A stretch of DNA of 64,000 nucleotides. Origin: Angiostrongylus vasorum (Eukaryota > Nematoda > Chromadorea > Rhabditida > Metastrongylidae). The position numbers were made by a program, and so were the translations under genes. This document shows positions 1 to 12,542 of the stretch, in pieces. The stretch spans positions 186,001 through 250,000 of the forward strand of contig JADANN010000076.1 of NCBI GenBank assembly GCA_018806985.1, given 5' to 3'. Under the pieces are notes generated by a model that was not told the DNA's origin, searched no databases, and was given only the letters and a program-made list of their open reading frames with translations. Position 1 is the first letter of the stretch. Each line of letters begins with the position of its first letter.

Positions 1-2690
1 AAAAAGACGAAAAACTCTATGGTAATTACATGACCAACAGCTTCTCGAAAAAACTCACCGCTTTCTACGTGACTTCCAGTGAGGAAGATTAGAAAAGCTG
101 ATTATAGTCGCATATGGCTGATGACTGCACCACCCCACATCAGAAACTGATGCGAACATACGGGGTCAGGTCGCGTTGACCTCTAGGCATTCATCCCTGC
201 TATTCATTGTAGGGGTTTTTGGATAAATGCAAGAAGTTTTCGCGCCGGTGTTTTAGTCTCCTGTGATAGGATATTGACTTTTACTTCAAAATCGTCTCCG
301 CTATGCTTTTGTATCCTATGCGTGCCTAGTGGGGTACCTTGTCCTAGTTTTCGTTTGCCATTTAGGTGTTCTTTTATGCGGATACACAAAGGTCTGCCCG
401 TTTCGCCAATATATTCATCTCGGCAATTATTACAAGAGATCAGGTACATCGTACCTGAACTCATGCAATCACCGTCCCTCCCGTAAGGGCAAATTACGCA
501 ATTTGTTGTTTCACATAGACAGACGGTCATATAAGCGGTTACGAACTAACTGACGACGTAGAGTAGCCAGTGGTATTTCAACTATTGTTACCGATTCCTC
601 TAGACCTGCCCTTCTTAAGCATCATTTAATAACTTCGCTTACTTCATCGTTAATAAACGGCAACATAAATGGGACTTTCTTCTAGCCAAGTGTTTCGCTT
701 GGGCGCGTCGCTCTCCTTCTAAATTTATCTCGTGGGGTTACTATTTCGTAGCCACTGCAGATGGCTATTTGCAGAGCCAAGTCGTGCGATTCTTCCTTTA
801 GTTCCCTGGTTGCGCACACAGAGGTGGCTGTTCGAAGCATGTTTCTCACAAGCGCCCTCTTTGTGTGTGAGGGGGTGGGAAGAAAAGGAAATGAACGAGG
901 ATGTTCTTGTTACTTGGCTTTCGGTACCACTTTGTCATGTAACCGCTACTTGATAGGTTTATTTGAGCGTTTAAAAACGGAAACCAGTTCTTTCTCGGTT
1001 TCTCCCAGATGAACTTGATGTACTCCAACTGCTCGTTCAAAAAATTCAAAGTATTTGTCTATCTCCTCCTGTCCTCCTTCTCTAGAAGACGATAAAACAA
1101 TCATCTACATATCTGCAGTAGAGTAGCGGCCGGAGACCGAGAACGGGGCTTCCACTCTGAGACATAAACGCAATGGCAAGGCTTGGTGTCAGTCGCTGTC
1201 CCATTGCCAACCCCCTTATTTGCGCGAAATATTTCCCAGACCATCTGAAAATCGAGCAATTTAGGCACTTTTTAGGAGAGCCATTAGCTGCTGGATGGAC
1301 AAGGCATGCATATTTATTCCTCCTTCACGTTCAACAAGAAGTTCGAAGATGGCTTGCATTGCGGAGTCATTCGATACGTTGGTGTACAGCGCAGTAACCT
1401 CGAAGGACTCCGTCACGTACGCGTTATTAGGAGACGCGTTACGTAGACGTTCTAGGAACATTTGGGTGCTCGTGAGGTGAGCTGGAACATGTTTAAGCAA
1501 CTGACTTAGTGTTAGGCTTAGAAACCAGGGTCATCCTATCCGTTGGCCCGTCTACACATCTGATGATGGGTCTAATCTTGAATGATGATGGATTGATTGA
1601 CGCAGTATCATCAGATGGTACCAACTTATGTGTTTTAATAAGTAGGTATAAGACGGGACATTTGGATCATTGATTTTAAAGTGCGAAATAACCAATGATT
1701 TTAAACCTGCAGCCTTTGCCACACTGACCCATTGACTGTTCAGCTTTCGGTGTTGACTTTTATATTCCTTTTCAGAGGATGGGCGATAGAGGGTGGCATC
1801 ATTAAGATGTTCCTCTGTTATCCTAACATCCAGCTGGCGAGGAATAACTACGAACTCTCCCCCCTTATCACTAACAGACAATCTTATTCTTTTTGAGTTC
1901 ATTAATTCTCTAATTCCTCTCACGCCACATTTTTGTGCGACTGTAAGGTTAGAGATAAACTTTCTATCGCGGTAGTAATTAAGGGTCTTGAGAGCGCCGT
2001 CCGAAAACATGCGGAATTTTATGTCAAGTCCATCGTTAGGATCCTGCTGTCTAAAAAACGTTTAAGGGGAGAGGAGATGGTGGTAGTGTCACCGCCCTTT
2101 TGATTTTTTATCTCTATTTGATGTTTCGTGTTTGGCCTGATAGCGGAGTCGATCTTAAAGCTCATAAAAGTTGTATGCTATCCCACGCAGGGTCGTTTTG
2201 GAAATGGGCTGTGATGGTGTAAAGCTGGAACCCAATTCTAATAGCGAACGCGCACTCTTAGGTATTGTTATGCCCCCCAATCACGGTGACCCTAGACTTT
2301 CTTGGTGCATTATCAACCATATTTTGACTATTATCAGAAACGTGAAGAATTTGTTTCCGGTTGTTTCTTGAAGCTGAGACATGTGAATTACCCAAAAGAT
2401 TTTCGAATTTTCGTTGTAAGATTATTTTGGCATTAGTCCTAATAAAATCGCATATCAATATTGACCCAACAACTATTCTCGTCCAAAGGCGATCCTCCAA
2501 ATACAAAGCGCAAAAACGCTCCTTCGTCGCACACTTCATTCTGGCAAACACCTCGTTCTGCTTGCTTCGTAGTGCAGCTCGAAATAGTTCCATTTCGATG
2601 CCTCGTACTTGTTGGCTGTCCTCTGGTTTACCGCATATCTCGTGAAGTCGCTTTCTTTTTTATAAACTTTGGCACGACTTGATGTTGAAA
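1..2690 (-). mobile_element. Penelope-like retroelement, degraded, copy P1
   Basis: Reads on the minus strand as reverse transcriptase followed by a GIY-YIG endonuclease, the defining order of Penelope-like elements. Pieces in order: N-terminal region at 2593-2258; a block with SVSDKGGEFVVI near 1870; an RT block with VTALYTNV near 1400; the catalytic YVDD (YCRYVDDCFI) at 1120-1091; thumb region with WYRKPSNKNILVHF near 930; GIY-YIG endonuclease at 530-204 with YLISCNNCRDEYIGETGR. Frames are broken by stops and shifts, so it is not functional as it stands. The 3' end runs out of the window at base 1, so no terminal ribozyme motif is seen. Confidence 0.85.
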
Positions 2691-2739
2691 AGAGTGGCGG
2701 AGAAAGCTGATCTGCTGTCTAGCTAAGGCAATCTTTTGT

Positions 2740-3790
2740 CTTAGTGACAACGCTTCCTTCACAAGTCGAAAGTATTTTGCTGGTACATCTTGTAACACTT
2801 CCCAGAATCGACTTTCATCCTATGTGGTACCGAAAACCAAACAACAAAAACATCCTGGTTCATTTCCTTTCTTCCCACCCTTCACATACAAAGAGGGCGC
2901 TTGTGAAAAGGATGTTTCGAACAGCCACCTCTGTTTGCACAACCAGGGAACTAAAGGAAGAATCGCGCGACTTGGCTCGGCAAATAGCCATCTCCAATGG
3001 CTACGAAATAGTAACCCCACGAGATAAGTTTAGAAGGAGAGCGACGCGCCCAAGCGAAACACTTGGCCAAAAGAAAGTCCCGTTTATGTTGCCCTTTATT
3101 AACGATGAAGTAAGCGTAGTTATTAAATGATGCTTAAGAAGTGCAGGTCTAGAGGAATCGGGAGCGATAGTTGAAATACCACCGGCTACTCTACGTCGTC
3201 AGTTAGTTCGTAACAGCCTCTATGATCGTCTACGTGAAACAAATTGCGTAATTTGCCCTTACGGCAGGGGACGGTTGCACGTATAGACGGTATTGCATGA
3301 GTTCAGGTACGATATGCCTGATCTCTTGTAATAATTGCGGAGATGAATATATTGGCGAAACGTGCAGACCTTTGTGTATCCGTATAAAAGAGCACCTGGA
3401 TGGCGAACGAAGAGCAAGACAAAGTACCCCACTAGGCACGCATAGGATGCAAAAGCATAGCGGAGACGATTTTGAAGTAAAAGTCAATTTCCTAGCACAG
3501 GAGACTAAAACACCAGCGCGAAAAACTTCTTGAGGCTTTTTGGATAAATGCCAGTTTGGTGTGGGATGGTGCAGCCATCAACCATATGCGACTATAATCA
3601 GCTGTGCTAATCTTCCTCATTGGAAGTCACGTAAAAAGCGGCGAGTTTTTTTTGAGAAGCTGTTGACCATGTAATTACCACAGGGCTTTTTGTCTTTTTG
3701 TAAATGTTATTAAAGCGTCTGGCCTAGTAAATTGTATATCAGTACATTACTTGCTCGGAAGAAGGCGATACTACCGAAACGTCAGCTATT
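2740..3790 (+). mobile_element. Penelope-like retroelement, 5'-truncated, copy P2
   Basis: Contains only the RT thumb and linker (2744-3130, with WYRKPNNKNILVHF) and the GIY-YIG endonuclease (about 3235-3535, ICLISCNNCGDEYIGE), followed by a 3' UTR and a decayed hammerhead-like motif near 3752-3788. It lies head to head with copy P1 and shares its wording closely, so both belong to one subfamily. Confidence 0.85.
3752..3788 (+). ncRNA. Hammerhead-like motif, decayed, at the end of P2
   Basis: Reads CGGAAGA, a stem II with loop GATACT, then GAAAC-GTC-AGCT. The core CTGAAGA is changed to CGGAAGA, so it is probably inactive. Confidence 0.4.
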
Positions 3791-4711
3791 GTTGCACTGT
3801 ATTGTGTTTTTCTGTGGAAGTAAATGTACGCTGTTTAACAACCTCGCGATTGCTGAACAGAAAACGACGCATCCATTATTTTCATTTTAAAATCACTCAA
3901 AATCCAAATATTCGAAACTTCAGGCCGTTAAAACTTTTAATGTGAACCCAGCAAATACTAACGATGCATTCGAAGACGTCTGTCAGAAGAAATGCCGCCT
4001 ACACAATCGCTTCAACGCTTGAATGACCGACTTCGACGAGGAAAATGCCAGTTGTCTCCAAAAAATGGGAAATTTCGTCATGGCGAATAAGAAGACCCTT
4101 AAGATGTTGGTGAAGATCGTTAGATTCCGGAACCTTTTATTCCAAATAATGAACTAAAAATATGAGCCTTTTTTAAGCTGAAACGTGGCCCTTTAGATTT
4201 GAGGGGCCAATAATTTTTTCACCCACGCTTGATCCACATATCACTAATGCTGTTGCGAAAAGGTAGCCTCGAAAAGTACCTTTTTATTCACGGTATGCCT
4301 TGGCGAAGTTTCAAGCATAAATTAATTAGTCAACTCAAAAAATTACCTGACTAAATGGTTACCTCTCAACTAAGCGGAATACGAAGTAATAAAGGTGAGA
4401 AGCCAAAATCTAACTCTATCGGAATGGCTCTCCTATCATTTCAATTAAAAAAGCCATACTGGAACGCTCTTATTGCTATGCACTTGATGTCGACAAAAAA
4501 CATGGAAATGAAAATTGAGAGAGCTGAATAGAACGAATGTATACGCACCTGGAAGGAAGAAAAAGGTTTTTTGGTTAGAGGGGAAAGTACAGAGGAAGAA
4601 AAAAAAAGAAAAGTAGGGAAGGTGAGAAAAGAAAAGAAGCAAGAAAACTTCCTAATAAGGTAAAGAAAAAAATATCTCAGCCATACATGAGGTTGATAAA
4701 CTAGTTTTTTC

Positions 4712-4747
4712 GGCTAACGTTTCGACGGCTTAGCCTTCATTAGAGCC
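4712..4747 (-). ncRNA. Hammerhead-like motif, left end of the 4690-5340 palindrome
   Basis: On the minus strand: GGCT (stem I), CTAATGA in place of the core CTGANGA, AGGC stem II, GAAAC, GTT, then AGCC closing stem I. Confidence 0.45.
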
Positions 4748-5267
4748 GATGATCCGAGTCAATGGTGCACAGTTGTTCGTCTTCTCGATGTGGCGTCTTC
4801 GTCTTCGTATCGAGTAGCACCGTACTCAATGGAGCATCTCTCGAATGAGGCATACTCATCCGGCTTTGTTCCTTTAAACAGAGCGATTGTTGTTCATATG
4901 ACTATCCACTGATAATAATTTGTTTTCCAACGGATAATCAATCCGGCAGCAGTCGGCATTATGTTAGCTACCGCATGAGCGAATAGCAAAACAATTTCGG
5001 AAACGACCTTCATTTAACCTCGGTAGTAAACTAATCAACATGTGTTCAAATACCGGTTGCTAACATAACACCGATTGATGCAGGGTGGATTGTCCGTTGA
5101 AAAACAAATCGTTACCAACAGATAGTTACATTAACAACAGCTGACCTGTCTACAGGAGCAAAGCCGGTTGCGTGTGTCTCACTCCAGAGATGCTAAACTG
5201 AGTAAGGTGTGGTTCGATGCGAGACGAAGATGTCACATGAACAACTGTGAACCATCGACAAGGATCG

Positions 5268-5300
5268 TCAGCTTTCATGAAGACGTCGAAACGTTAGCCG
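5268..5300 (+). ncRNA. Hammerhead-like motif, right end of the 4690-5340 palindrome
   Basis: Contains TCATGAAGACGTCGAAACGT then TAGCC. The 3' half (GAAAC-GTT-AGCC) is conserved; stem II is shortened to GACGTC. Confidence 0.4.
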
Positions 5301-5884
5301 AATAAAACTAGTTTATCAACGTCGTGTAAGCTCGACGCTTTTAATACATATTGATTACTTTGCTACCGAGGTTAAACGATGGTCGGTTTCAAAATTCTTG
5401 CTTTTCATTAACATTTCCAACCTCACCTACAGTTCGTTCTCACTGACATAGAAAACAATCGTCGGCAGTAGTGTTCAAGCATGCAACGACCGAGGGGATT
5501 AAAAAAAAGGTGCAAAACTGTTACTCAAACAATGTTCCCAAAAGATTTTGCAGGTGAGTTGCATGAGTTGGGAATCAATTTATCCTACAAATTAGTTTCA
5601 GCTCTCACATCGCTTCTTCCAATGGGTGCATTGCCTTAAAGTGAATGGATATTCCTTGGTTTTGTACCTTCGCATTTGACGACTTCAAACACTGAGAAAA
5701 CAACTGAGAAGTGGCAATGAGAAAACTAAGGTTATGACAGCGCTCATTCGCGTGAAATGGAAGTGGTATGACTCCGATATACTTTATTGAGTAGCTCTTG
5801 CTGTGCATCCGCAACACCACAGCACTGTACTCAAAGTCGGTTTTCACGCACTACTAGAGCAAAAGCAATGTTGAATGTCATAAG

Positions 5885-6010
5885 GGTCCTTTGTTTCGCC
5901 TTTCTCTCAGCTAATTTTCTATCTACCAGTCCCATCAGCAATCATCCGTAAACGAGGTTGATTTGGAAAGCACAAACCGGCATTGTAGGTTGTTAAGCTG
6001 AGGCCAACAC
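5885..6010 (-). repeat. SINE-C 5' part only
   Basis: TTTCTCTCAGCTAATTTTC to GTTAAGCTGAGGCC; the tRNA-like part is absent. Confidence 0.5.
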
Positions 6011-6259
6011 AAATATTTTCATGGAAATCCATATTCATTTTAAATAAGAAGGAAAATCTTAGGCGAACACAGATATTGCCCTATCACAATAGCAACTCCC
6101 AAGTCAGCCACATTCTCATAAACATAAGGTAGTGCTTCCTTGATAAATCTCTACTGAGACCTCTAATCAACGTTTATAAGCATCGTCTGATTTGTGCTAT
6201 TCGACTCAGTCGTAGATGCGAAAAGGAATTCTGCCATCGGCATAGAACTACATAACAAG

Positions 6260-6478
6260 TCATGCACAACATAAAGATTCTGATCCACCATTTTTCTTGA
6301 TTTTGATGCCTACACTGTAATGTGTGGAACCCAAAACTTCTTGCATTTGTTTTTTCACCTGAAAATCATCATCTATAAATGTTGACGGATCTGGCCGGCG
6401 ATTTGAAGAACTATTCTCTTCTCTACTAGATTTCGAAGATGGTCGGGCAAATTTTTCTCTCTCATTTATAAGAAACAA
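6260..6478 (-). CDS. Possible exon, polar Ser/Arg-rich, unassigned
   Basis: A minus-strand open frame with a Ser/Arg/Asn-rich stretch ending in PSTFIDDDFQ immediately before GTGAAA, a plausible splice donor. It lies downstream of the possible membrane exon at 6935-7456 and could belong to the same gene. No family recognised. Confidence 0.22.
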   Translation of the reverse strand: MFLINEREKFARPSSKSSREENSSSNRRPDPSTFIDDDFQVKKQMQEVLGSTHYSVGIKIKKNGGSESLCCA

Positions 6479-6934
6479 AAACCTTAGAACAGCGTTGAAA
6501 CAAAGGTCTCTTTTTTTTCGTCTTCGTTGACGAAGGATTGGACCACCTTGAACCTGACCAATATAACTGTTTGCAGTAGGATTTGCTACTTATCCTAACA
6601 GTGTTTGACTCAAAAGAAAAACGCACGGCAATTTTGATACGAATCTCTTTCTTTTTGTGCTCGTCCGCGAAGGAGTGGATCATCCTCTAGAAGAACTCTA
6701 GTTCGCAATTCTTTCATGAAGACGAATCTTTTGAATCATATCCACTCCACCATCATAGAAAAATGGCATGGCAAAGCAACACTTCGTCGTACACGTTAAT
6801 AGTCGTTTTTCAATGTACACTGGAGTCTTCCGAATGAGGCGAAAATTTTATACACATGGGCGGAAAATCATTTTCAAGCTTTCGTTTTAGCAACACCATC
6901 AACGTCGTTTCAAGAAGTATCAAGAAAATAGGGA

Positions 6935-7456
6935 TTAAGTCCATGGGATTAATGATAAAGAGAGGAGAGAAGATCCACAAATAAATCGAAGAGAAAATGA
7001 GTTTATGCAAAACCTCGGTGTAAGGCATATAGTGATACGAGTTGATTTTAAATCTCTCAAAGAAGTAATTAACTGCAGAGAACTCATTGAAACATAGTTG
7101 GGCCAGTTATGCAGTGAGAAGAGCTGATTCCAAATACTAAAGAAGTACGGAAAGATGGACCCATAGAATGTAGGCGCGCTACCTACGGCGATAAATAATA
7201 GATCACGGCTACAAAAAAATGGCAGCAAAAAGAATGAAATGAATAATAAGTATGTTGGAAACCAGACAATAGCGGATGGCACTGTGTACTTCTCATGTTT
7301 GCATGCGCACTCATACAGTGGAGCTGTCTCTTCACAGCTATCCTGTTCGCAGCACAGAAATATTAGTTCGGAGCGTACGTCGTTGTTGCCGATTATTATT
7401 GAGGATTCTTCTCTTTTAACTTTCAAACCGGCATATATGTTCTTCGAATATTCCAC
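6935..7456 (-). CDS. Possible membrane-protein exon with Cys-rich ectodomain
   Basis: A 173-codon open frame read on the minus strand. Its first half looks coding: a hydrophilic stretch, then CCEQDSC, a second Cys pair (CAC), and a hydrophobic segment (AIVWFPTYLLFISFFLL) of transmembrane length. The second half, after a FFCSR that may mark an intron start, looks less protein-like. A CCxxDxC block just before a membrane segment is the layout of TGF-beta/activin receptor ectodomains, but no kinase exon was found nearby and the conserved Asn after the last Cys is Glu. The frame starts at GTG after a stop, so this would be an internal exon. Confidence 0.3.
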   Translation of the reverse strand: MEYSKNIYAGLKVKREESSIIIGNNDVRSELIFLCCEQDSCEETAPLYECACKHEKYTVPSAIVWFPTYLLFISFFLLPFFCSRDLLFIAVGSAPTFYGSIFPYFFSIWNQLFSLHNWPNYVSMSSLQLITSLRDLKSTRITICLTPRFCINSFSLRFICGSSLLSLSLIPWT

Positions 7457-7459
7457 TTA

Positions 7460-9290
7460 GCGTTCTAGCACGAGTAAAAATAGGACACAAGAGCAGTCGA
7501 AAAGCAACATCGAAAGGAAATGCCGACCGTTGGATTCGAGCAATTGTCTCAACAAGGGCTTATTTCACCCCGAAGTGGTGACGGCCACCGATAACATCAA
7601 AGCCACTGTAGCATTTTTCCCACCTTGCATCGCCGGTTGCTTTTAACGAGTATACCCTCGACAACAAGCTGAGAATACGGAAAATTGGGAACTCGTTGGA
7701 TGTCCCTTACTATGACCGCCAGCAAGTAAGTCAACATCAGTGAGTCTCTTCTGCTGTGGCAGCTGGGCACACTACCACTCGAACAATAAGCGCCACATAT
7801 TCTGGCTCCCCATAACACTGGCTAGCGATTAGCTCACCCAAAACTCGATACGCTTGGTTTCAAGTTAATCTCCGATCTCCGTCTTCTCCGATCTATAGTG
7901 CATGGCTTTGTGGATGTTGTTGAAACCGGATCGGATGGTCAAAGTCAACTGCTATACAGACGATTTAACTAAGCTCTCTGCCACTTCCATGAAATGACAT
8001 TGGGCTCCACAACAACGGGTATCACTTTTTTTCCGCTCATGAAAGACCCACTTATGCTGGAACGCTACCATGACTACAACAAAAAAAATACTGCTAAAGG
8101 TCCTTATGAGAGGCAACCGTTAAAGGGTGACATTTCTCACGTGTGTGGACGGTAAGCGTAGTTCTAAGATATTATATATATTAAGATAGACTAAGATAAG
8201 ATATTCAACTAGCCTGTAGCGATAAGACCTCCGCGACTGTTTCTCTGAGGTGCTTACGTACTTTTAGCCGGAAGTTGAAGAGAACACGATACAAAATCTA
8301 CTTTAGCCTGATCCACTAAGAAAGGTTTTTTGCCACTAAAACACGCCAGAAAGAAATCACCACATCCTTAATAGCTTTTAATCGAACGTTAAGTTTGGCT
8401 TGATGCCAAGTGGAAAAATGTTTTTCTATACAAATGCACAGCAGATTTGCTAAATATGTGAAGAGGAAATAACCCTAGCAGAAAGACTGATTGTTACGCT
8501 ACATTTACGAAGTTTTCTATAATACGTGAAGAAAATATTGATTTTTAAAAAAAATTACCTGTAAAGGGACAGCTGTAAGAAAATTGTCGTTGTTAGGAAA
8601 TAAAGGATAACAGAATCCTTCGCTGTTGTTCTCAAAAAATCAAATTAATAAATAATGTATCAAGTTATAGTAGAAGTACTATACGGGCAGAAGCAGAGCT
8701 TTAAACCATCGTCTTCGCCGCTTTCTGCCGGATTCGGTATGATTATTAGAGATTACAAAAGAAGCGCAGTAGTCTGATGCCGACGTAAAAACCGAACCAT
8801 CTCTTCAACAGATTATGAGGACAACGGATTTCAACCATAGCTGCATAACGACGTCGCGATTGCTGAAAAAAGAGAACGACACAGCCCCATAACCTCCGTT
8901 GAACTAAAAATTTGCTAGCATCACTAAGCAGCTCACCTTGAGTAGTGATGAGTGATGACATAACATTTTACACACTGGGATAAAAATCAAATAATAGTAC
9001 TCCTGGTTCTTCTAGGACTCAGCTTCTGTAGAGGAAGTTGTGTTCAGTTATATCTACTAGGTTGCATCAAAAATAATATCAGTATTGTTTTTGAAGCCTC
9101 CATGGTCACATTTTGTAATAAATATTTGTTGGTCACACTAATAACACTTTATTTCGAAGTGTATCGCTTAATTAAATAATTACAGAGTAGCATTCCTCCT
9201 AACAATCAATTTATAATAATCTAAGCCGGTTAAAGTGAGTGCTGTCAAAGCGGAAATAAACACCGTTTTCTTTCATGAATTCAAACATGG
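7460..9290. other. No assignable feature
   Basis: AT-rich sequence with short open frames on both strands (for example 7597-7818 minus) but no splice-consistent gene model and no recognised repeat family. Confidence 0.4.
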
Positions 9291-9294
9291 ACAC

Positions 9295-9675
9295 TTATGA
9301 TACTTGTGTAGAAACAAAATGAAACGTCATCAAAGCATGGGCCAAGGCTGTGCTTTTGAATGCGCCTTCCTTCAGAAGACGACTGCGCCATTCGGAAGCC
9401 GGTATTCGAAGCTGATTCCCGAAAACTCTTTGACTGTAGTAACTACTGTAGAAGAAACCAAAAATGAGATCCCAACAGTTGGCTGTCATTTGAAAGATAG
9501 TGGAGGTGAAAAAGCCTGGTAAAGCGAGTACACAAACTGAAAGAATAGCAGCAAAACCATTGTTACAAAGTTCGCTTTGCGATTCTTCTACGCAACAAAG
9601 CCCGTTTCTCAATCGCATCGCAACGTCATAAATCCTATTCAGCACACTGATCGGACCAAAGAAGCTTATGAACAC
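9295..9675 (-). other. Open frame with hydrophobic segments, unassigned
   Basis: 126 codons with two hydrophobic stretches (AAILSVCVLALPGFF and LIFGFFYSSYY). It could be part of a membrane receptor exon, but no partner exon was found. Kept only as a candidate. Confidence 0.25.
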
Positions 9676-10249
9676 ACACCAAATCCATTATCCCATCAGA
9701 GGGAGGCTAAGGCAATAATTAGTGCTCACAGAGTTGTTTGTCATGAAGTCGATGAAGTGATTGAAAGCGTTTCTAACGATCATTAGTCAGTAGAAAATTC
9801 CAATCACCTTACGTGATCATCTTGCACTTCCTGACCGAACTGGGCTACGAAGCATTCTCAAGCTTCTCAACGGGATTCTCTGTCGAGAGTAGTACTGCCC
9901 TCAACTGACGTTCCGTCTAATACTTTTCGAGTGACAAATGATGCCATGAAACTAGTATTATCAGATTTAATCACACAAGCTTATCACCATGATCCATTGT
10001 ACATAAGACAAGATGAAATCAGCTCCTGGAAAGAATGCACTGATGGTATTTTCTGAACGGCGGAAAAATAACTAAGGCGATCGATGATGTACGACGCATT
10101 TTCACAGTTTACTTCATGCAAACTGTAGGGATTACGGTAAAGTAAACACTGCATAAAATGCGACGAATTCTAAACCTGAGTTCAAAATTGGGTAGAAAAT
10201 AGGACATATTGACGAGTAGAAGAAAATACTTTATAAGAAACTTAACAAC

Positions 10250-10415
10250 TAGCGGAGGCCCACCGATGTACCGAGTCAGTGCTGCTCTCCTCCTAGACAA
10301 CTCTGGTACCAATTTGCAGACCACGGAGTGATGGAAAGCTTGGTAGGCCATAGGCACCGGTATTAATTCCACGTGTGTGTTGCAGGGCGCCAAGGACCAC
10401 TGCGCCACAAGTGCC
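10250..10415 (-). repeat. SINE-A, 3' truncated
   Basis: Keeps the tRNA-like head and central block but stops inside the GCCCACCG segment. Confidence 0.7.
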
Positions 10416-10439
10416 TTTACTTTAATCATAAAGGTTTGA

Positions 10440-12270
10440 GAACCACTGCCTTGAGACCAAAAAGAGCATTGTGGTAGGAAAAAATCCTACCAAAAAAAAG
10501 CGTATCTTGAGTGCTTACCACTGGCATGACAGTATCTTTGTTTCAAAGAAGACTTCTGTGATTTTCACCCCCACTATCAGTATTATCATACCACAATTAT
10601 CATACAAATGTAGTTCATACCGATAAATGAGATGTCTTCATCGTTTTTTTTTCCTTTCATTTGTAACCACAATTAGGTGCCCTATACTCTAACAATTAAA
10701 TCGAAACGAGCAGGATTACAGATAATCCTAGGAATTTAGACAAGTAAATGAGTGAAAAGTTAGAGCGGTCAGTGAAAAGCAATGCTTACATATGCAGTGC
10801 ATAATAGATGCATAGGCTTTGATTCAACGTCGCTCAGGGTAGCGAAACCTCTGTTGGGGACGCAAAGTTGGTAACAGACGTGTCTGCAAAGAGCTCGTTG
10901 CGGTCCACAAAAGCTGGTAACTCAGTGTGACGATGACATGGAGAACTCCGGCATACTATCCTTGGACTTCTGAGAAAACTAGAGTTCAACTCGATCAGCA
11001 TTCAGCGAAATCCATGAAGAAGACATGGTTCTCAAGTGGAAGCCGCACATCAGTTAATCCGAAAACCTACGTCGATGATAATTGCGAGATAACAAGTCGA
11101 ATGAAAGCGCTTGGAATGTCACAATATGTGGAGTTACTTCATCGTTTTGTATGAGTAAAAGAATAAAGCTGACAAAAACAAGCGAATAGATGGGAATTTT
11201 CTTTAATGAGAAGTAAAGTCAAATTGCAGGTATTATAAAAAATAAACATGAGTCAATATAGAATAGCATTAATGTAACGTATAACCTTTCTCAACGAAAC
11301 AATTATCGCAGCCGAAATCGTGTTGGGCTAACCAATGCCCGAGGTATGCAATGAAGCGTGAAGCTTCACAGTGAGCGGAAGGGAAAGAAGCACAAAGTAT
11401 GCATCACATCCCCCGACCTCACCTGATGAGAAAAGATCACATGTGAGAGAACAGTGAAAAAAACCCCTTACGGAGTAGGCCTTCACGGGTTTTATCACAC
11501 CTACTAACGATCAAGTGTATTGTATCAAAATGTCGTTGGATATTTTAATATAACAAATACATTCTGCAAGACCGTGGTTAGAAAAATCAATACACCGGCT
11601 CTGGTTACGCTATTTTACTGTGTCTAACTTCGTTTCCCTTCGAATAGTTGATGCTGCATGAACTATGGATCGGTGGTTGAGCTTTCATCTAAAGAAATGT
11701 AGCCCGTCAAGGAAGCCCGCCAAACTGATACTCCATGAGGATTAGTGCAGCTTTTCCAAAAATTCTTTATTTCTGAGCTCTTCAATCTTCAAATCCTATC
11801 CACAACATCACAGTTCTCGTAGCTTAATGTTTGTGCTATAAAATGAACAGCAAACTTCAGCTAAACATTAAAAAATGCTATATATGAACTGTTAAAATGA
11901 CAACAGTGTGATAAGGAAAAAGCGTTGCGATGAATTAAGTCAAAGAACTCATTAAAATATTAGAGCAAAAAGATGCTATGACAAAATACTGCATTGATAT
12001 GCCCTAACTGAAAACTGAAGGGCTTGCATTACTGGGTGAAGATGAACAATTAACTGTAGACATCACTTGGAACATAACTGATCGGTAGAGCTCTTCGCTT
12101 GAACGAGATGACGATCCTCTCATGTCTTCAACAATTCACTGTTTTTTCCTTTCTTGATCACTAACACTAAGAGCAGCGGGACAATTTCGAAGCGGTTTTC
12201 TTCCTCGGCGGAACAGCAAAGGAACAACGAAAGTGTTTTAGAGGGAGTTTGATTTCACTGTTTTCGTCGT
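10440..12270. other. No assignable feature
   Basis: A plus-strand frame at 10927-11154 ends in PKTYVDDNCE and a short helix; nothing else protein-like, and no repeat family seen. Confidence 0.35.
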
Positions 12271-12542
12271 AGATAAAAGCTCACGGCGTTGATCAATCCC
12301 TGAGGGATGTGCCATGCTTTCGACTTCAATAAGCATCGTTGGAAGTGAATGAATGCATATCTGGCCTCTACAATGACTCGCAGTGGCCTACCGAGTATCC
12401 AGCCACTGTTCTATCCTCCCAGACAAGTCTGGTACCAATTTGCCGACCCCGAGGGATGGAAGGCTTGGTGAGCCATGTGCGCTGGGATCGATTCCATGTG
12501 TGCGTCGCAGTGGCGCCTCGAACCACTGCGCCACACGAGCTC
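12271..12542 (-). repeat. SINE-A, full length
   Basis: Model for the family. On its sense strand a tRNA-like head (A box TAGCGCAGTGGT-like, B box GGATCGATCCC-like) leads into a central block (CCTCCGGGGTCGGCAAATTGG in consensus, given here only as a label), then GCCACCGCGAGTCATTGTAA, and a tail ending near GGGATTGATCAACGCCGAGAG and TTTATCCTTTT. About 275 bp. Open frames crossing such copies are not genes. Confidence 0.8.

Larger units (their letters stand above)
4690..5340. mobile_element. Long palindromic element with ribozyme-like motifs at both ends
   Basis: Arms 4690-4760 and 5265-5340 are inverted copies (TTGATAAACTAG near 4693; its complement near 5321). More arms lie inside: CAACGGATAATCAATCC near 4929 against its complement near 5084, both next to a TATGTTAGC block. 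Each end carries a hammerhead-like motif facing inward from the outer tip. No coding sequence. Parts recur at 32024, 58890-59010 and 59825 (CATTTAACCTCGG block). Confidence 0.65.

Noticed and set aside
5605..5847. 80-codon minus-strand open frame
   Set aside because: Looks moderately protein-like, but the nearest upstream acceptor leads to stops in all frames and no partner exon was found.
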